From: Immundisolibacter cernigliae | GTDB taxonomy: Bacteria; Pseudomonadota; Gammaproteobacteria; Immundisolibacterales; Immundisolibacteraceae | Assembly: GCF_001697225.1 (NCBI RefSeq) | Contig: NZ_CP014671.1 | Coordinates: forward strand, 3,162,001-3,226,000 | Direction of reading: 5' to 3' | Length of the DNA stretch: 64,000 nt | In this document: positions 51,271-59,889 of the stretch, piece by piece | Numbering within the stretch: position 1 is the first letter of the stretch | Layout of the letters: every line of letters starts with the position of its first letter | Translations under genes and position numbers: made by a program | The notes under the pieces: generated by a model | What the model saw: only the letters and a program-made list of their open reading frames with translations | What the model was told of the DNA's origin: nothing | Database searches by the model: none

Positions 51271-51728
51271 AGCCAGCGGCGCACCCGTGCGCAGTAGTCT
51301 GCGTATTCCTGGCCGAAGCGCCAGCGCAGGTGCTCCTCCTCGCGTGCGACGACCAGCCGCTGCATGACCGGCAGCACCCACAGCAGCATCAGCAGCACCC
51401 AGGTGCTGCTGGCGAGCAGGCCGACGCCGACCAGCAGCACGGTCAGGCTGAGGTAGATCGGGTTGCGGCTGAAGCGAAACGGGCCTGTTTCGACCAGATT
51501 GCTGGCCGCCCGGTGCGGATTGATGGTGGTCTGGTGGCGCCGCAGCTCGCGCAGGCACAGCCCAAACAGCGCCACGGCCAGCGCGATCAGAACCACGCCG
51601 CTCCAGAATCGCAGTGCGCCACCCGGCAGCGGCCACGGCAGGGGACGCTCCAGCCACAGGCCAAGGCCGATGGCGACGGCATACAGAATCGGCGGTGGTA
51701 GGGGTACGCGCGGGGTTTCGGCGCTCAT
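51267..51728 (-). CDS. Isoprenylcysteine carboxyl methyltransferase-like membrane protein
   Basis: A 153-residue four-span membrane protein. The C-terminal third carries the ICMT/PEMT signature: ETGPFRFSRNPIYLSL near residue 80, then EEEHLRWRFGQEYADYCARV. Such small bacterial members may methylate phospholipids or other lipids; the substrate is unknown. It overlaps both neighbours by four bases. Confidence 0.85.
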   Translation of the reverse strand: MSAETPRVPLPPPILYAVAIGLGLWLERPLPWPLPGGALRFWSGVVLIALAVALFGLCLRELRRHQTTINPHRAASNLVETGPFRFSRNPIYLSLTVLLVGVGLLASSTWVLLMLLWVLPVMQRLVVAREEEHLRWRFGQEYADYCARVRRWL

Positions 51729-52708
51729 TTCGTGTCCTCCGGAATCAGCAGCACCTTGCCGGTGGTGCGGCGCGCGCCAAGGTCGGCGATGGCCTGCGGC
51801 GCGTCGCGTAGAGGGCGGCGCTCGGACACCAGCGGCGCGATGGCGCCCTGTCGCCACAGCTCGAACAGGGTGGCCATTTGCACTGCCGCGGCCGGCCGAT
51901 TGCGGCGGCGCCAGGCGCCCCAGATCACGCCCAGCGCCGACAGATCCTTCAGCAGCAGCCGGTTGGCCGGGATTTCCGGAATCGCTCCGGCGGCAAAGCC
52001 CACGATCAGCAGCCGGCCGCCAAAGGCCAGCAGGCGCAGCGCCTGGCCGGTGTAGTCGCCACCGACCGGGTCGAGCACGGCATCCACGCCGCGGCCGTCG
52101 GTGGCCGCCTTGACCTGTTCGGCCCAGGTCGGCTCGCGATAGTCGACGGCCTGCTCGGCGCCGTGCTCAAGGCACAACGCACACTTGTCCGGCCCACCGG
52201 CGGCGGCCAACACGCGCAGGCCCAGCGCACGCCCCAGTTGCACGGTGGCCAGTCCGACACCACCGGCCGCTGCCAGCACCAGCAGGGTCTCGCCGGCCTG
52301 CAGGCGGCCACGCTCCAGCAGGGCATGGTGAGCGGTGCCGTAGACCACGGGCAGCGCAGCGGCATCGACCAGATCGACGGCGTCCGGCACCCGGTACAGG
52401 TCGCCGGCATCGACGCAGGCGTACTCGGCGAAGGCGCCATGGCCGACCAGCCCGCACACGCGATCGCCGACCGTGAGCGCGGCATCCGTGCCCACGGCGT
52501 CCACGGTGCCGGACAGTTCGACGCCGGGCGCGAACGGCAGGGGCGGGCGTTCCTGGTAGCGCCCGCCGATCATCAGCGTGTCCAGAAAGTTGAGCGCTGC
52601 GGCGGCGATCTTGATGCGCACCTGCCCGGGGCCCGGCTCGGGCAGTGGCAGGTCGGTCCACTGCATCTGTTCGGGCGTGCACCAGTCGCGGACCAGCCAG
52701 GCGTTCAT
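51725..52708 (-). CDS. NADPH:quinone oxidoreductase family protein
   Basis: A 327-residue MDR-superfamily enzyme. GroES-like N-terminal half with AAALNFLDTLMIGGRYQ near 45, then LVLAAAGGVGLATVQLGRAL near 150 for NADPH binding, DPVGGDYTGQALRLL near 215 and GKVLLIPE near the end. No zinc sites, typical of quinone reductases and enoyl reductases. GAGGA lies upstream of the ATG. It is 43 bp after the RND pump gene on the same strand. Confidence 0.9.
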   Translation of the reverse strand: MNAWLVRDWCTPEQMQWTDLPLPEPGPGQVRIKIAAAALNFLDTLMIGGRYQERPPLPFAPGVELSGTVDAVGTDAALTVGDRVCGLVGHGAFAEYACVDAGDLYRVPDAVDLVDAAALPVVYGTAHHALLERGRLQAGETLLVLAAAGGVGLATVQLGRALGLRVLAAAGGPDKCALCLEHGAEQAVDYREPTWAEQVKAATDGRGVDAVLDPVGGDYTGQALRLLAFGGRLLIVGFAAGAIPEIPANRLLLKDLSALGVIWGAWRRRNRPAAAVQMATLFELWRQGAIAPLVSERRPLRDAPQAIADLGARRTTGKVLLIPEDTK

Positions 52709-52751
52709 CGCGTTCGTATCCTCGGGCAGGGGGTGGCGAGGATTTTCCTCG

Positions 52752-55700
52752 TCAGACGGGCGGCGGCGCAGCGGGTGACGATCGGACCCTGAAGCAGGCC
52801 GCATACAGCGTCGGGACGAACAGCACGGTCAGCATCGTGGCCACCAGCAGGCCACCCATCATGGCATAGGCCATCGGTCCCCAGAAAGGATCGGTCAGCA
52901 ACGGAACCAGCGCCAGGATGGCGGCAGCGGCGGTCACCACGATGGGCCGAAACCGGCGTACGGTCGATTCAATGACCGCCTCGTGGCGGCTCAGGCCGGC
53001 CGCCACGTCCTGGCGGATCTGATCCACCAGGATCACCGTGTTGCGCATGGTGATGCCGGCGAGCGCCAACACCCCCAGCTGCGCCACCAGGCCCAGCGGC
53101 AGGTCCGCCAACCACAGCGTGACCAGCACGCCGATCAGGCCCAGCGGCGCCGAGGCCAGCACCAGCAGCGTCAGGCCCAGGTGCTGCAACTGCATCATCA
53201 GCAGCGTGACGATGGCGACGGCAATGATCGGCATGACGGCGCCGATGGCCTCATCCACCTCGGCGCTGAGCTCGCCGATGCCGCCAATCTCGAGGTGATA
53301 GCCCAGCGGCAGGCGCTGGCGTATGGCATCGAGCCGCTCCCGCAGCTGGGCGTCCACGTCCAGCGGTTGCACGTACCAGGGCAGGTCGGCATACACCATG
53401 ATGGCCGGCATGCGGTTGTAGTGGCTCACCACGCCTTCCTCCACCGCCGGCTGAAGGTGCGCCAGCTGGCCAAGGGGCAGGCTGCTGCCGTCGGCAAGCG
53501 GCACCGGTACGTTGGGCAGGTAGCCCAGGCGCGTGCGCTCGTCCTCGGTCAGGCGCAGCACCACGTCGATGGTCTCGTCGCCGTCGCGCAGCTGGGTCAC
53601 CGGCCGCCCCGACAGCAGCATGTCGAGCGACTCGCCCAGGCGCTGCGCGGACAGTCCCAGCGCCGTCAGGCGCGCCTGGTCCAGATCCAGCCGCACCGTG
53701 CTGACCGGCCCGCGCCAGCTGTAATGGACGCCGCTGGTCTGCGGGTGATCGTGCATGACGGCGCGGACCTGCGCGGCGAACTCGCGCAGCGTGTGCCGGT
53801 CCGGCCCGGTGATGCGGTATTCGATCGAGGACGGCGCCGGCATGCCGAACGGAAACACGTTCACCCGCGCCCGGGCCTGCGGCAGATCGCGGGCGATGCG
53901 CGTTCGCAGCGCCTCGCGCAGGCGGTCGCGCGTTGGCCGGTCGGTGGTCTGGATGTAGGTCTTGATGACATTGTGGGCCGGCAGCTCGATCCACAGGTCC
54001 GTGAAGATGCGCGGCGTGTCCGAACCGATGTAGCTCACCCAGCTGTGCACGCCCGCTTCGCCTTTGAGCAGGCGGTCGATGTCCTTGGCCAGCGCCTCGT
54101 TGGCGGCGAACGAGCTGCCTTCCGGCAGCCAGGTTTCGACGATCAGGTCCGGCCGGTCGGTGAGCGGAAAGAACTGTTTCTCGACCTGCCTTCCGGCCAC
54201 GGCGGCCAGGCCCACGAGCAGCGCCACCGTTGCCACCATCCACCCGGGGCGGTTGACGCAGGCGCGCACCAGGTCGCGCAGGCGCCTGTAGAAGGGCGTG
54301 TCGTACACCTCGTCGTGATGCCCCACCTGCGCCGGCAGCATGCGGTAGGCAAGGTAGGGCGTGAACAGCACCGACACCAGCCAGGACACCAGCAAGGCCA
54401 CCGCAATCACGCCGTAGAGGCCGAACATGAACTCGCGCAGCGCCGTTTTTGCCAGCGCGATCGGCATGAAGCCGGCGATCGTGACCAGTGTGCCGGTCAG
54501 CATCGGCAGCGAGGTGCTGGTGTAGGCAGCGCTGGCGGCGTGGAAGCGGTCCAGGCCCTGACGCATCTTCACCTGCATCATCTCGACGATGATGATGGCG
54601 TCGTCCACCAGCAGGCCGAGCGAGATGATCAGCGCGCCCAGCGAGATGCGCTGCAGGTCGATGTCCATCACCTTCATGGCCATGAAGGTCGCGCCCAGCA
54701 CCAGCGGAAAGGCGGTGGCCACCACCAGGCCCGACCGCCAGCCCAGCGTGGCGTAGCTGACCAGCAGCACGATGCCGACGGCCACCGCCAGCTTGAACAG
54801 GAACTTGTCGAGCGTGTGCGTGACCACCTGCGGCTCGTCGGCGACCAGCGTGGCCTGCACGCCCACCGTCAGGCCGGCCTGCAGGCGCCCCATCAGCGCC
54901 ACCACGTCGCGGCGCAGATCGACCACATTGCCGCCGGCAGCCATCGAGATGGCGAGTCCCACCGCCGGATGGCCGTTCACGCGCATGAGCTGTTCTGCCG
55001 GATACTGGTATCCGGCGCTGATTTCGGCCAGATCGCCCACCGTCAGCAGCCGGCCATCGGCGGCCGGAACCGGCACCCGGCGCACGTCTTCCACGCTGCC
55101 GAACTGGCCGCCCAGGCGCAGGCGCAGGCGATCGGTGGTGTTCTCGATATGGCCGGCCGCCTGCATGGCGTTGTGGCCGGCGATGGCCTCGGTCAGCGCC
55201 AGTGGGCTCACACGCAGATTGCCCAGCCGTGCCGTCGACAGGTTCAGGTACACCCGCTGCGGCTGGGCACCGATCAGGACCACTTTCTCGACGATCGGCA
55301 GGCGCAGCAGCTCCTCGCGCAGCCAGTCGGCCTGATCCTTCAGCTCCGCATAGCTGAACTCGTCGCCCCAGATGCCATACACCAGCGGGTAGACGTCGCC
55401 GAACTCGTCGTTGAAATACGGGCCCTGCACGCCCGGCGGCAGGGTGTCGCGGATGTCGCCGACCTTCTTGCGCACCTGGTACCAGATGTCTGGCACCTTG
55501 GTCTTCGGATCGGTCAGGCTGTTTTCGAGGTTGACCCAGATCCATGCCTCGCCGGGCTTCGATGTGCTGATCAGACTGTCCAGATACGGCGTGTCCTGCA
55601 GCTTGCGCTCGATCTTGTCGACCACCTGCTGCTCGATCTGCTCGGCACTGGCGCCGGGCCAGAACACGCGTATCGGCATGGCGCGCATGGTCCAGTTCGG

Positions 55701-55820
55701 CATGTCGGTCTGCCCCAGGCCAAAAAATGCCACCGCGCCCCCCAGCAGGAGCAGACCGATCAGGTAGACCGTCAGGGCAGGGCGGCGCAGACCCCATTCA
55801 GCCAGGTTGTAGCGGGACAT
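52752..55820 (-). CDS. RND efflux transporter, inner-membrane pump subunit
   Basis: A 1022-residue AcrB-type pump, full length, with 12 membrane segments and two large periplasmic loops. The proton-relay Asp pair is in GLLVDDAIIIVEMM near residue 400. PNWTMRAMPIRVFWPGASAEQ near 40 is the usual porter entry. It starts 8 bp after the adaptor gene. It probably exports hydrophobic compounds or cell-envelope lipids; no outer-membrane TolC gene is adjacent. Confidence 0.95.
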   Translation of the reverse strand: MSRYNLAEWGLRRPALTVYLIGLLLLGGAVAFFGLGQTDMPNWTMRAMPIRVFWPGASAEQIEQQVVDKIERKLQDTPYLDSLISTSKPGEAWIWVNLENSLTDPKTKVPDIWYQVRKKVGDIRDTLPPGVQGPYFNDEFGDVYPLVYGIWGDEFSYAELKDQADWLREELLRLPIVEKVVLIGAQPQRVYLNLSTARLGNLRVSPLALTEAIAGHNAMQAAGHIENTTDRLRLRLGGQFGSVEDVRRVPVPAADGRLLTVGDLAEISAGYQYPAEQLMRVNGHPAVGLAISMAAGGNVVDLRRDVVALMGRLQAGLTVGVQATLVADEPQVVTHTLDKFLFKLAVAVGIVLLVSYATLGWRSGLVVATAFPLVLGATFMAMKVMDIDLQRISLGALIISLGLLVDDAIIIVEMMQVKMRQGLDRFHAASAAYTSTSLPMLTGTLVTIAGFMPIALAKTALREFMFGLYGVIAVALLVSWLVSVLFTPYLAYRMLPAQVGHHDEVYDTPFYRRLRDLVRACVNRPGWMVATVALLVGLAAVAGRQVEKQFFPLTDRPDLIVETWLPEGSSFAANEALAKDIDRLLKGEAGVHSWVSYIGSDTPRIFTDLWIELPAHNVIKTYIQTTDRPTRDRLREALRTRIARDLPQARARVNVFPFGMPAPSSIEYRITGPDRHTLREFAAQVRAVMHDHPQTSGVHYSWRGPVSTVRLDLDQARLTALGLSAQRLGESLDMLLSGRPVTQLRDGDETIDVVLRLTEDERTRLGYLPNVPVPLADGSSLPLGQLAHLQPAVEEGVVSHYNRMPAIMVYADLPWYVQPLDVDAQLRERLDAIRQRLPLGYHLEIGGIGELSAEVDEAIGAVMPIIAVAIVTLLMMQLQHLGLTLLVLASAPLGLIGVLVTLWLADLPLGLVAQLGVLALAGITMRNTVILVDQIRQDVAAGLSRHEAVIESTVRRFRPIVVTAAAAILALVPLLTDPFWGPMAYAMMGGLLVATMLTVLFVPTLYAACFRVRSSPAAPPPV

Positions 55821-55828
55821 GCGGCCGC

Positions 55829-56905
55829 TCAGGGCAGGCTGACGGCCTGTCCGTCGCGCAGATCGTGCACGCCGGCAGTCACCACCCAGTCACCGGCGCC
55901 AAGGCCGTCGGCGATGGAGACCCGATCGCCCTGCACCGGGCCGAGTGTCACCGGGCGCAGCCGGACCGCCCCGTTGGTGTCGACCACCCACACCGCCGGC
56001 TGGCCGTCATCACGCTTGAGCACGGCAGCGGACGGAATGGCCGGCAGCGCGACCGGCCCAGCAAATGCGACAGTGGCGCTGCTGCCAAGGCCGGGCGGCG
56101 GGCCATCGGTAACCGGCAGCGTGGTGCGCACGCGGTAGGTGCGGCTGCCGTCGGCGGCCTGCGGCGCGATTTCCCGCACCTTCGCCGTGAGCGGATGATC
56201 CGGCTGCGTCCACAGCGTGACCTGAACGGTGTCCGGCAACCCGGCGCGCTGGTGTTCGGGCAGGTCGAAGACCGCCTCGATCTGCCCGGCCTGCGCAAGG
56301 CTGAAGGCCGGCTGGCCGGCGCTCACCACCTGGCCGGCTTCGATCATGCGGGCGGTGATGACGCCCGCGGTCGGCGCCGTCAGCGCAGCGTAGGCCAGAT
56401 CCCGACGGGCCAGTTGCAGCTGCGCGGTCAGTGCCGCGACCTGCGCCGCGGCAGCCTGGTCCCGGTAAGTGGCGCGGTCAAAATCGGCCTGGCTGACGAA
56501 GCCCTTGGGTCGCAACTCATTGGCCCGGCGCAGCGCTGCCCCGGCGTCCCCGCGCTCGGCGCGACTGGCGCTCAGGCGGGCGCTCAGCTCGCGCACGCGC
56601 AGGCGAAGATCGGTGCTATCGATACGGGCCAGCACGGCGCCTGCCGCGACCGTGTCACCGACTTCGGCCTGGCGGGCGCTGACCCGGCCGCTGACCTGAA
56701 ACGCCAACACCGTCTCGTGCCGGGCTTCGATACGGGCCGCGTAGCGTTGCTGGGCCGCGAACTCACCCGCTGCCGGCACCTGCACGGCGCGCACCGGACG
56801 CGGCGGCGGGAGTTCCGCTGGTTGCCGTGAACAGCCGGCGAGCGGCAGACCTGCAGCCAACATCCCGGCGCCAACAATCCGTCGAAGAGCCGTAATAAAA
56901 GTCAT
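55829..56905 (-). CDS. RND efflux periplasmic adaptor lipoprotein
   Basis: A 358-residue membrane fusion protein. Signal peptide with lipobox LAGC near residue 26. Barrel-sandwich and hairpin domains follow: ETVLAFQVSGRVSARQAEVG near 62, a coiled-coil hairpin at about 95-175 and LTAPTAGVITARMIEAGQVV near 180. The start at 56905 (MTFITALRR) or 56923 (MDRAVSMTF) cannot be settled because neither has a good ribosome-binding site. First gene of the run to mtgA. Confidence 0.92.
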   Translation of the reverse strand: MTFITALRRIVGAGMLAAGLPLAGCSRQPAELPPPRPVRAVQVPAAGEFAAQQRYAARIEARHETVLAFQVSGRVSARQAEVGDTVAAGAVLARIDSTDLRLRVRELSARLSASRAERGDAGAALRRANELRPKGFVSQADFDRATYRDQAAAAQVAALTAQLQLARRDLAYAALTAPTAGVITARMIEAGQVVSAGQPAFSLAQAGQIEAVFDLPEHQRAGLPDTVQVTLWTQPDHPLTAKVREIAPQAADGSRTYRVRTTLPVTDGPPPGLGSSATVAFAGPVALPAIPSAAVLKRDDGQPAVWVVDTNGAVRLRPVTLGPVQGDRVSIADGLGAGDWVVTAGVHDLRDGQAVSLP

Positions 56906-57119
56906 GCTGACCGCGCGGTCCATTGCGAGGGGGCGGTAGGGTAGCACTGCCGATTGAACCGCCGAACGCGCCAGCCGTGGCCGCTGCGCCGGCACGGTAC
57001 GCATGCGCCGGCGAGAGAAAAAAGCCATGAACGCCATGAACGCCGGCGGCGCGCCTTGTGCAGGCGGCTGCGCGCGCGTAAGGTGCCGGCCACCGTGCGC
57101 TGTGAGGAGGGAGTCGCTG

Positions 57120-57689
57120 TTGGATATCCGCTTTTTGCGTTCCTTTCTTGCCAATCCACTGCGCATGGGGTCGGCATTTCCCAGCAGTCCGGCATTGGCC
57201 GGCCAGATCACCGACCCGATCAACTTTGCCCGCGCCCGGGTGATCGTGGAACTCGGACCGGGCACGGGTGCCTTCACGCGTCTTCTGGCACAGCGGGCTC
57301 ACCCGGCGTGCCGAGTTCTGGCGCTGGAGCTTGATACCGAGCTGGCGGCTTACGTGGCTACCCGCTACCCGCGCGTCGAGGTGATCAACGCCGCCGCACA
57401 GTGCCTGCCCGAGGTGCTTGCCGAGCGCGGCATACCGCAGGTCGATGCGGTGGTCTGCGGGTTGCCGTTTGCCAATTTCAGCGCCGCGCACCAGGCCTCG
57501 GTCGTCAACGCCGTGCGCGCGGCACTGCGGCCGGGCGGGTCGTTTGTGTCCTACAGCTTCGTGCATGCACAGGTGCTGCCGACCAGTCGTCGTTTCCGGC
57601 GCAGTCTGCAGGATCTGTTCGGGCATCTGGACATTCATCCGGTGTTCCTGAACGCGCCGCCGGCGTTGGTCTACAGTTGTGTTGCGTGA
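57120..57689 (+). CDS. PmtA-like phospholipid N-methyltransferase
   Basis: A 189-residue class I SAM-dependent methyltransferase. VIVELGPGTGAFTRLL near residue 40 is the SAM-binding motif I, VLALELDTEL motif II and DAVVCGLPFANFSAAHQ near 105 the post-motif. FLANPLRMGSAFPSSP at the start is typical of the PmtA phosphatidylethanolamine methyltransferase branch and of rRNA-dimethylase relatives. The start is a TTG at 57120 with GAGGAGGG 8-15 bases upstream. Confidence 0.8.
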   Translation: MDIRFLRSFLANPLRMGSAFPSSPALAGQITDPINFARARVIVELGPGTGAFTRLLAQRAHPACRVLALELDTELAAYVATRYPRVEVINAAAQCLPEVLAERGIPQVDAVVCGLPFANFSAAHQASVVNAVRAALRPGGSFVSYSFVHAQVLPTSRRFRRSLQDLFGHLDIHPVFLNAPPALVYSCVA

Positions 57690-57766
57690 CATGGCGTTCG
57701 CTCGCGCCTGACGCGATGGTTGCCAATCCGGCGTCGGCTCAGGCAATTTAACGGACAGTCGTTTGT

Positions 57767-57782
57767 ACCGCGGTAGCGCGGT
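57767..57782. promoter_or_regulatory. Candidate operator palindrome upstream of the second Rieske pair
   Basis: ACCGCG and CGCGGT arms separated by four bases, 22 bp upstream of the Rieske alpha ATG and just before its ribosome-binding site (GGAGGAA). It could be an operator or a small stem-loop in the leader. No clear -35/-10 boxes were found in the 114-bp gap. Confidence 0.35.
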
Positions 57783-57803
57783 TCGTTCACGGAGGAACGC
57801 GGC

Positions 57804-59114
57804 ATGAAGATCGACGATCTTGGTCACCCGGGCCAACTGGTGGACCCCGAAACCGGCCTGGTCAGCCGCCGCATATTTACCGATCCGGAAATTCACCGCC
57901 TGGAGCTGACGCGCGTTTTCGCGCGCAGCTGGCTGTTTGTGGGCCACGACAGCGAGCTGCCCAAAGCGGGTGATTACCTGCGCCGGGTAATGGGTGACGA
58001 TCCGGTGATCCTGGCCCGCGGGCAGGATGGCGCGCTGCGCGTGTTCCTGAACGCCTGCCCGCATCGGGGCGCACTGCTGTGCCGTGCCGACGCCGGAAAT
58101 GCCATGGGCTATGTGTGTCCGTATCACGGCTGGAGCTTCGACAACACCGGCCAGCTCACCGCCATGGCGGACGCGCCGGAGGCCTACAAGGGCCGCGTGG
58201 ATTTGGCCACCTTCAACCTGGTGCAGGCGCGCGTTGGCGTGCACGCCGGGCTGATCTTCGCCACCTTCGATCCGCAGGCGCCGAGTCTGGACGAATACCT
58301 GGGCGACGCCCGCTGGTACATCGACATGTTGTTCGCGCGCACGCCGGGCGGCGCGCAGGCGCTCGGCGCGCCGATCCGCTGGGTGGCGCAGAAAAACTGG
58401 AAATACGGCGCCGTCAACTTCGCCGCCGACGGCCCGCATGCACTCAAGACGCACGGCCCGATCACGCGCAAGATTGCAGGCGGCATGCCGCTGGAGGTGC
58501 TGCGCGACCTGGCCATCGAAGGCCCGGCGGTGCGTGCCGGCAACGGCCACGGCTGCATTTTCGTGGACCTGCCACCGGGCATGCCGCCGTGGGTGGGTTT
58601 TCACCCGGACATGGTGGCGCTGTACCAGAAGACGCTCACGCCGGGCCAGTTACAGCTCAAATCGAAGCTGTTCAACAAGGTGATGACCATCTTCCCGAAC
58701 CTGTCCTGGGTGCATTTCCCGATCACGTTCCGGCCCGACCAGCCGCCGGTGAATTTTTTCAACGTGCGCGTCTGGCAGCCGACCGGGCCGGATCGCACCG
58801 AGATCTGGAACTGGTTCTTCGCCGACCGCGAGGCGCCGGACGAGTACAAGCAGGCGAGCCTGCAGGCCGGCATCCGCACCTTCACCGCCGCCGGCACCTT
58901 CGACCAGGACGATGCCGAGGCCTGGGCTGCCATCGACGCCGGCAGCCGCGGCACCATCGGCCGCGAGCGCATGAGCAGCTTTCAGATGATTCTGGCCTCG
59001 CAGGACGAACGTATTGCGGACTTCCCCGGGCCGGGCGAGGCTTACCGCTCGACCTACTCGGAAATGTCCGAGTTCGGGCTGTTGCTGCGCTGGCGCGAGT
59101 TGATGGCAGGCTGA
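57804..59114 (+). CDS. Second Rieske oxygenase, alpha (catalytic) subunit
   Basis: A 436-residue catalytic subunit. The Rieske cluster motifs are CPHRG near residue 84 and CPYHGW near 104. The mononuclear iron site is NFAADGPHALKTHG near 205-218; the spacing of Asp and both His is canonical, but the Glu that usually stands four residues before Asn-Phe's Asp region is replaced by Val (YGAVNF where ENF is common). FDQDDAEAW near 370 should hold the Asp iron ligand. GGAGGAA precedes the ATG. It differs widely in sequence from the first alpha subunit (6743-8119), so a different substrate is likely. Confidence 0.92.
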   Translation: MKIDDLGHPGQLVDPETGLVSRRIFTDPEIHRLELTRVFARSWLFVGHDSELPKAGDYLRRVMGDDPVILARGQDGALRVFLNACPHRGALLCRADAGNAMGYVCPYHGWSFDNTGQLTAMADAPEAYKGRVDLATFNLVQARVGVHAGLIFATFDPQAPSLDEYLGDARWYIDMLFARTPGGAQALGAPIRWVAQKNWKYGAVNFAADGPHALKTHGPITRKIAGGMPLEVLRDLAIEGPAVRAGNGHGCIFVDLPPGMPPWVGFHPDMVALYQKTLTPGQLQLKSKLFNKVMTIFPNLSWVHFPITFRPDQPPVNFFNVRVWQPTGPDRTEIWNWFFADREAPDEYKQASLQAGIRTFTAAGTFDQDDAEAWAAIDAGSRGTIGRERMSSFQMILASQDERIADFPGPGEAYRSTYSEMSEFGLLLRWRELMAG

Positions 59115-59124
59115 GGTCGGGGCG

Positions 59125-59643
59125 ATGGAAAACAACCCACAAGTCGACGACGCCACCTACCGGCGCATCCTGAATTTTCTGTACGACGAGGCCGAGCTGT
59201 TCGACCAGCACGCCTACGGTCGCTGGCTGGAGCGGGTCACGCCGGATATTCGCTACCGGATGCCGGGACGGGGTTTTTACGAAGGCCAGGCGCCGCAGTC
59301 GCAGTTCGTGAATGGCTACTTCGACGACGACTACGCCACCCTGGCAACGCGCATCGAGCTGTGGTCGCGGCCTTCGACGACGACGGCCGAGAGCCCGCCG
59401 ACCATCACTCGCCACTTCGTGACCAACATCCGCGCCTACGACGGCGGTCAGCCGGGCACGTTCCTGGTGACCAGCCACGTGCTGGTATTTCGCGTGCGCC
59501 CGACGCAAAGCACGCCGTATTTCTTCTCCGGTCGCCGCGAGGATCGGCTGCGCGAGGAGGGCGGCGAGCTGCGCCTGGCGGCGCGCGACATCCTGATGGA
59601 CGAGGTCGTGCTGATGAGCCCGAACCTGAGCTTCCTGGTCTGA
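59125..59643 (+). CDS. Second Rieske oxygenase, beta (small) subunit
   Basis: A 172-residue subunit with the SnoaL-like fold. RRILNFLYDEAELFDQHAYG at the start, WLERVTPDIRYRMP near 37 and AARDILMDEVVLMSPNLSF at the end match the family. It begins 10 bp after the alpha stop. No ferredoxin, reductase or regulator gene is adjacent; the next gene is a mobile-element integrase. Confidence 0.9.
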   Translation: MENNPQVDDATYRRILNFLYDEAELFDQHAYGRWLERVTPDIRYRMPGRGFYEGQAPQSQFVNGYFDDDYATLATRIELWSRPSTTTAESPPTITRHFVTNIRAYDGGQPGTFLVTSHVLVFRVRPTQSTPYFFSGRREDRLREEGGELRLAARDILMDEVVLMSPNLSFLV

Positions 59644-59754
59644 GCGGCTGCGTGAATCAGCCTCGCCCGCCCTCGGGTAGGCAGCGTCGATAAACCGCCG
59701 GCTGGGCGGTTTCGGGGGGAATGGAATTGGCGGAGAGGGTGTCCGCTGTATGGG

Positions 59755-59833
59755 GTTCCAGCGCGTTCCCAAGACTTCCGGCAAACGTAAGCACTGGAGC
59801 GGTTTTCAAGGGAATTGAGTTCCAGCACGTTCC
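59755..59833. repeat. Direct repeats upstream of the integrase, possible arm-type sites
   Basis: GTTCCAGCGCGTTCC at 59755-59769 recurs as GTTCCAGCACGTTCC at 59819-59833 (14 of 15 identical, 64 bp apart), and TTCCGGCAAA follows each copy. A third small set, AAACATGGGAC twice 12 bp apart (59861 and 59873), overlaps the integrase leader. These lie in the 246-bp gap 59644-59889, which has no gene. Tyrosine integrases often bind such repeats beside the att core. The core itself could not be recognised. Confidence 0.55.
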
Positions 59834-59889
59834 GGCAAAAGCCTGTACTATCCTGATCCGAAACATGGGACAAAACATGGGACAGAATC

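Noticed and set aside
52983-56138. Plus-strand open frame of 1051 codons
   Set aside because: Antisense to the RND pump and adaptor genes, His/Gln/Arg-rich, without domains.
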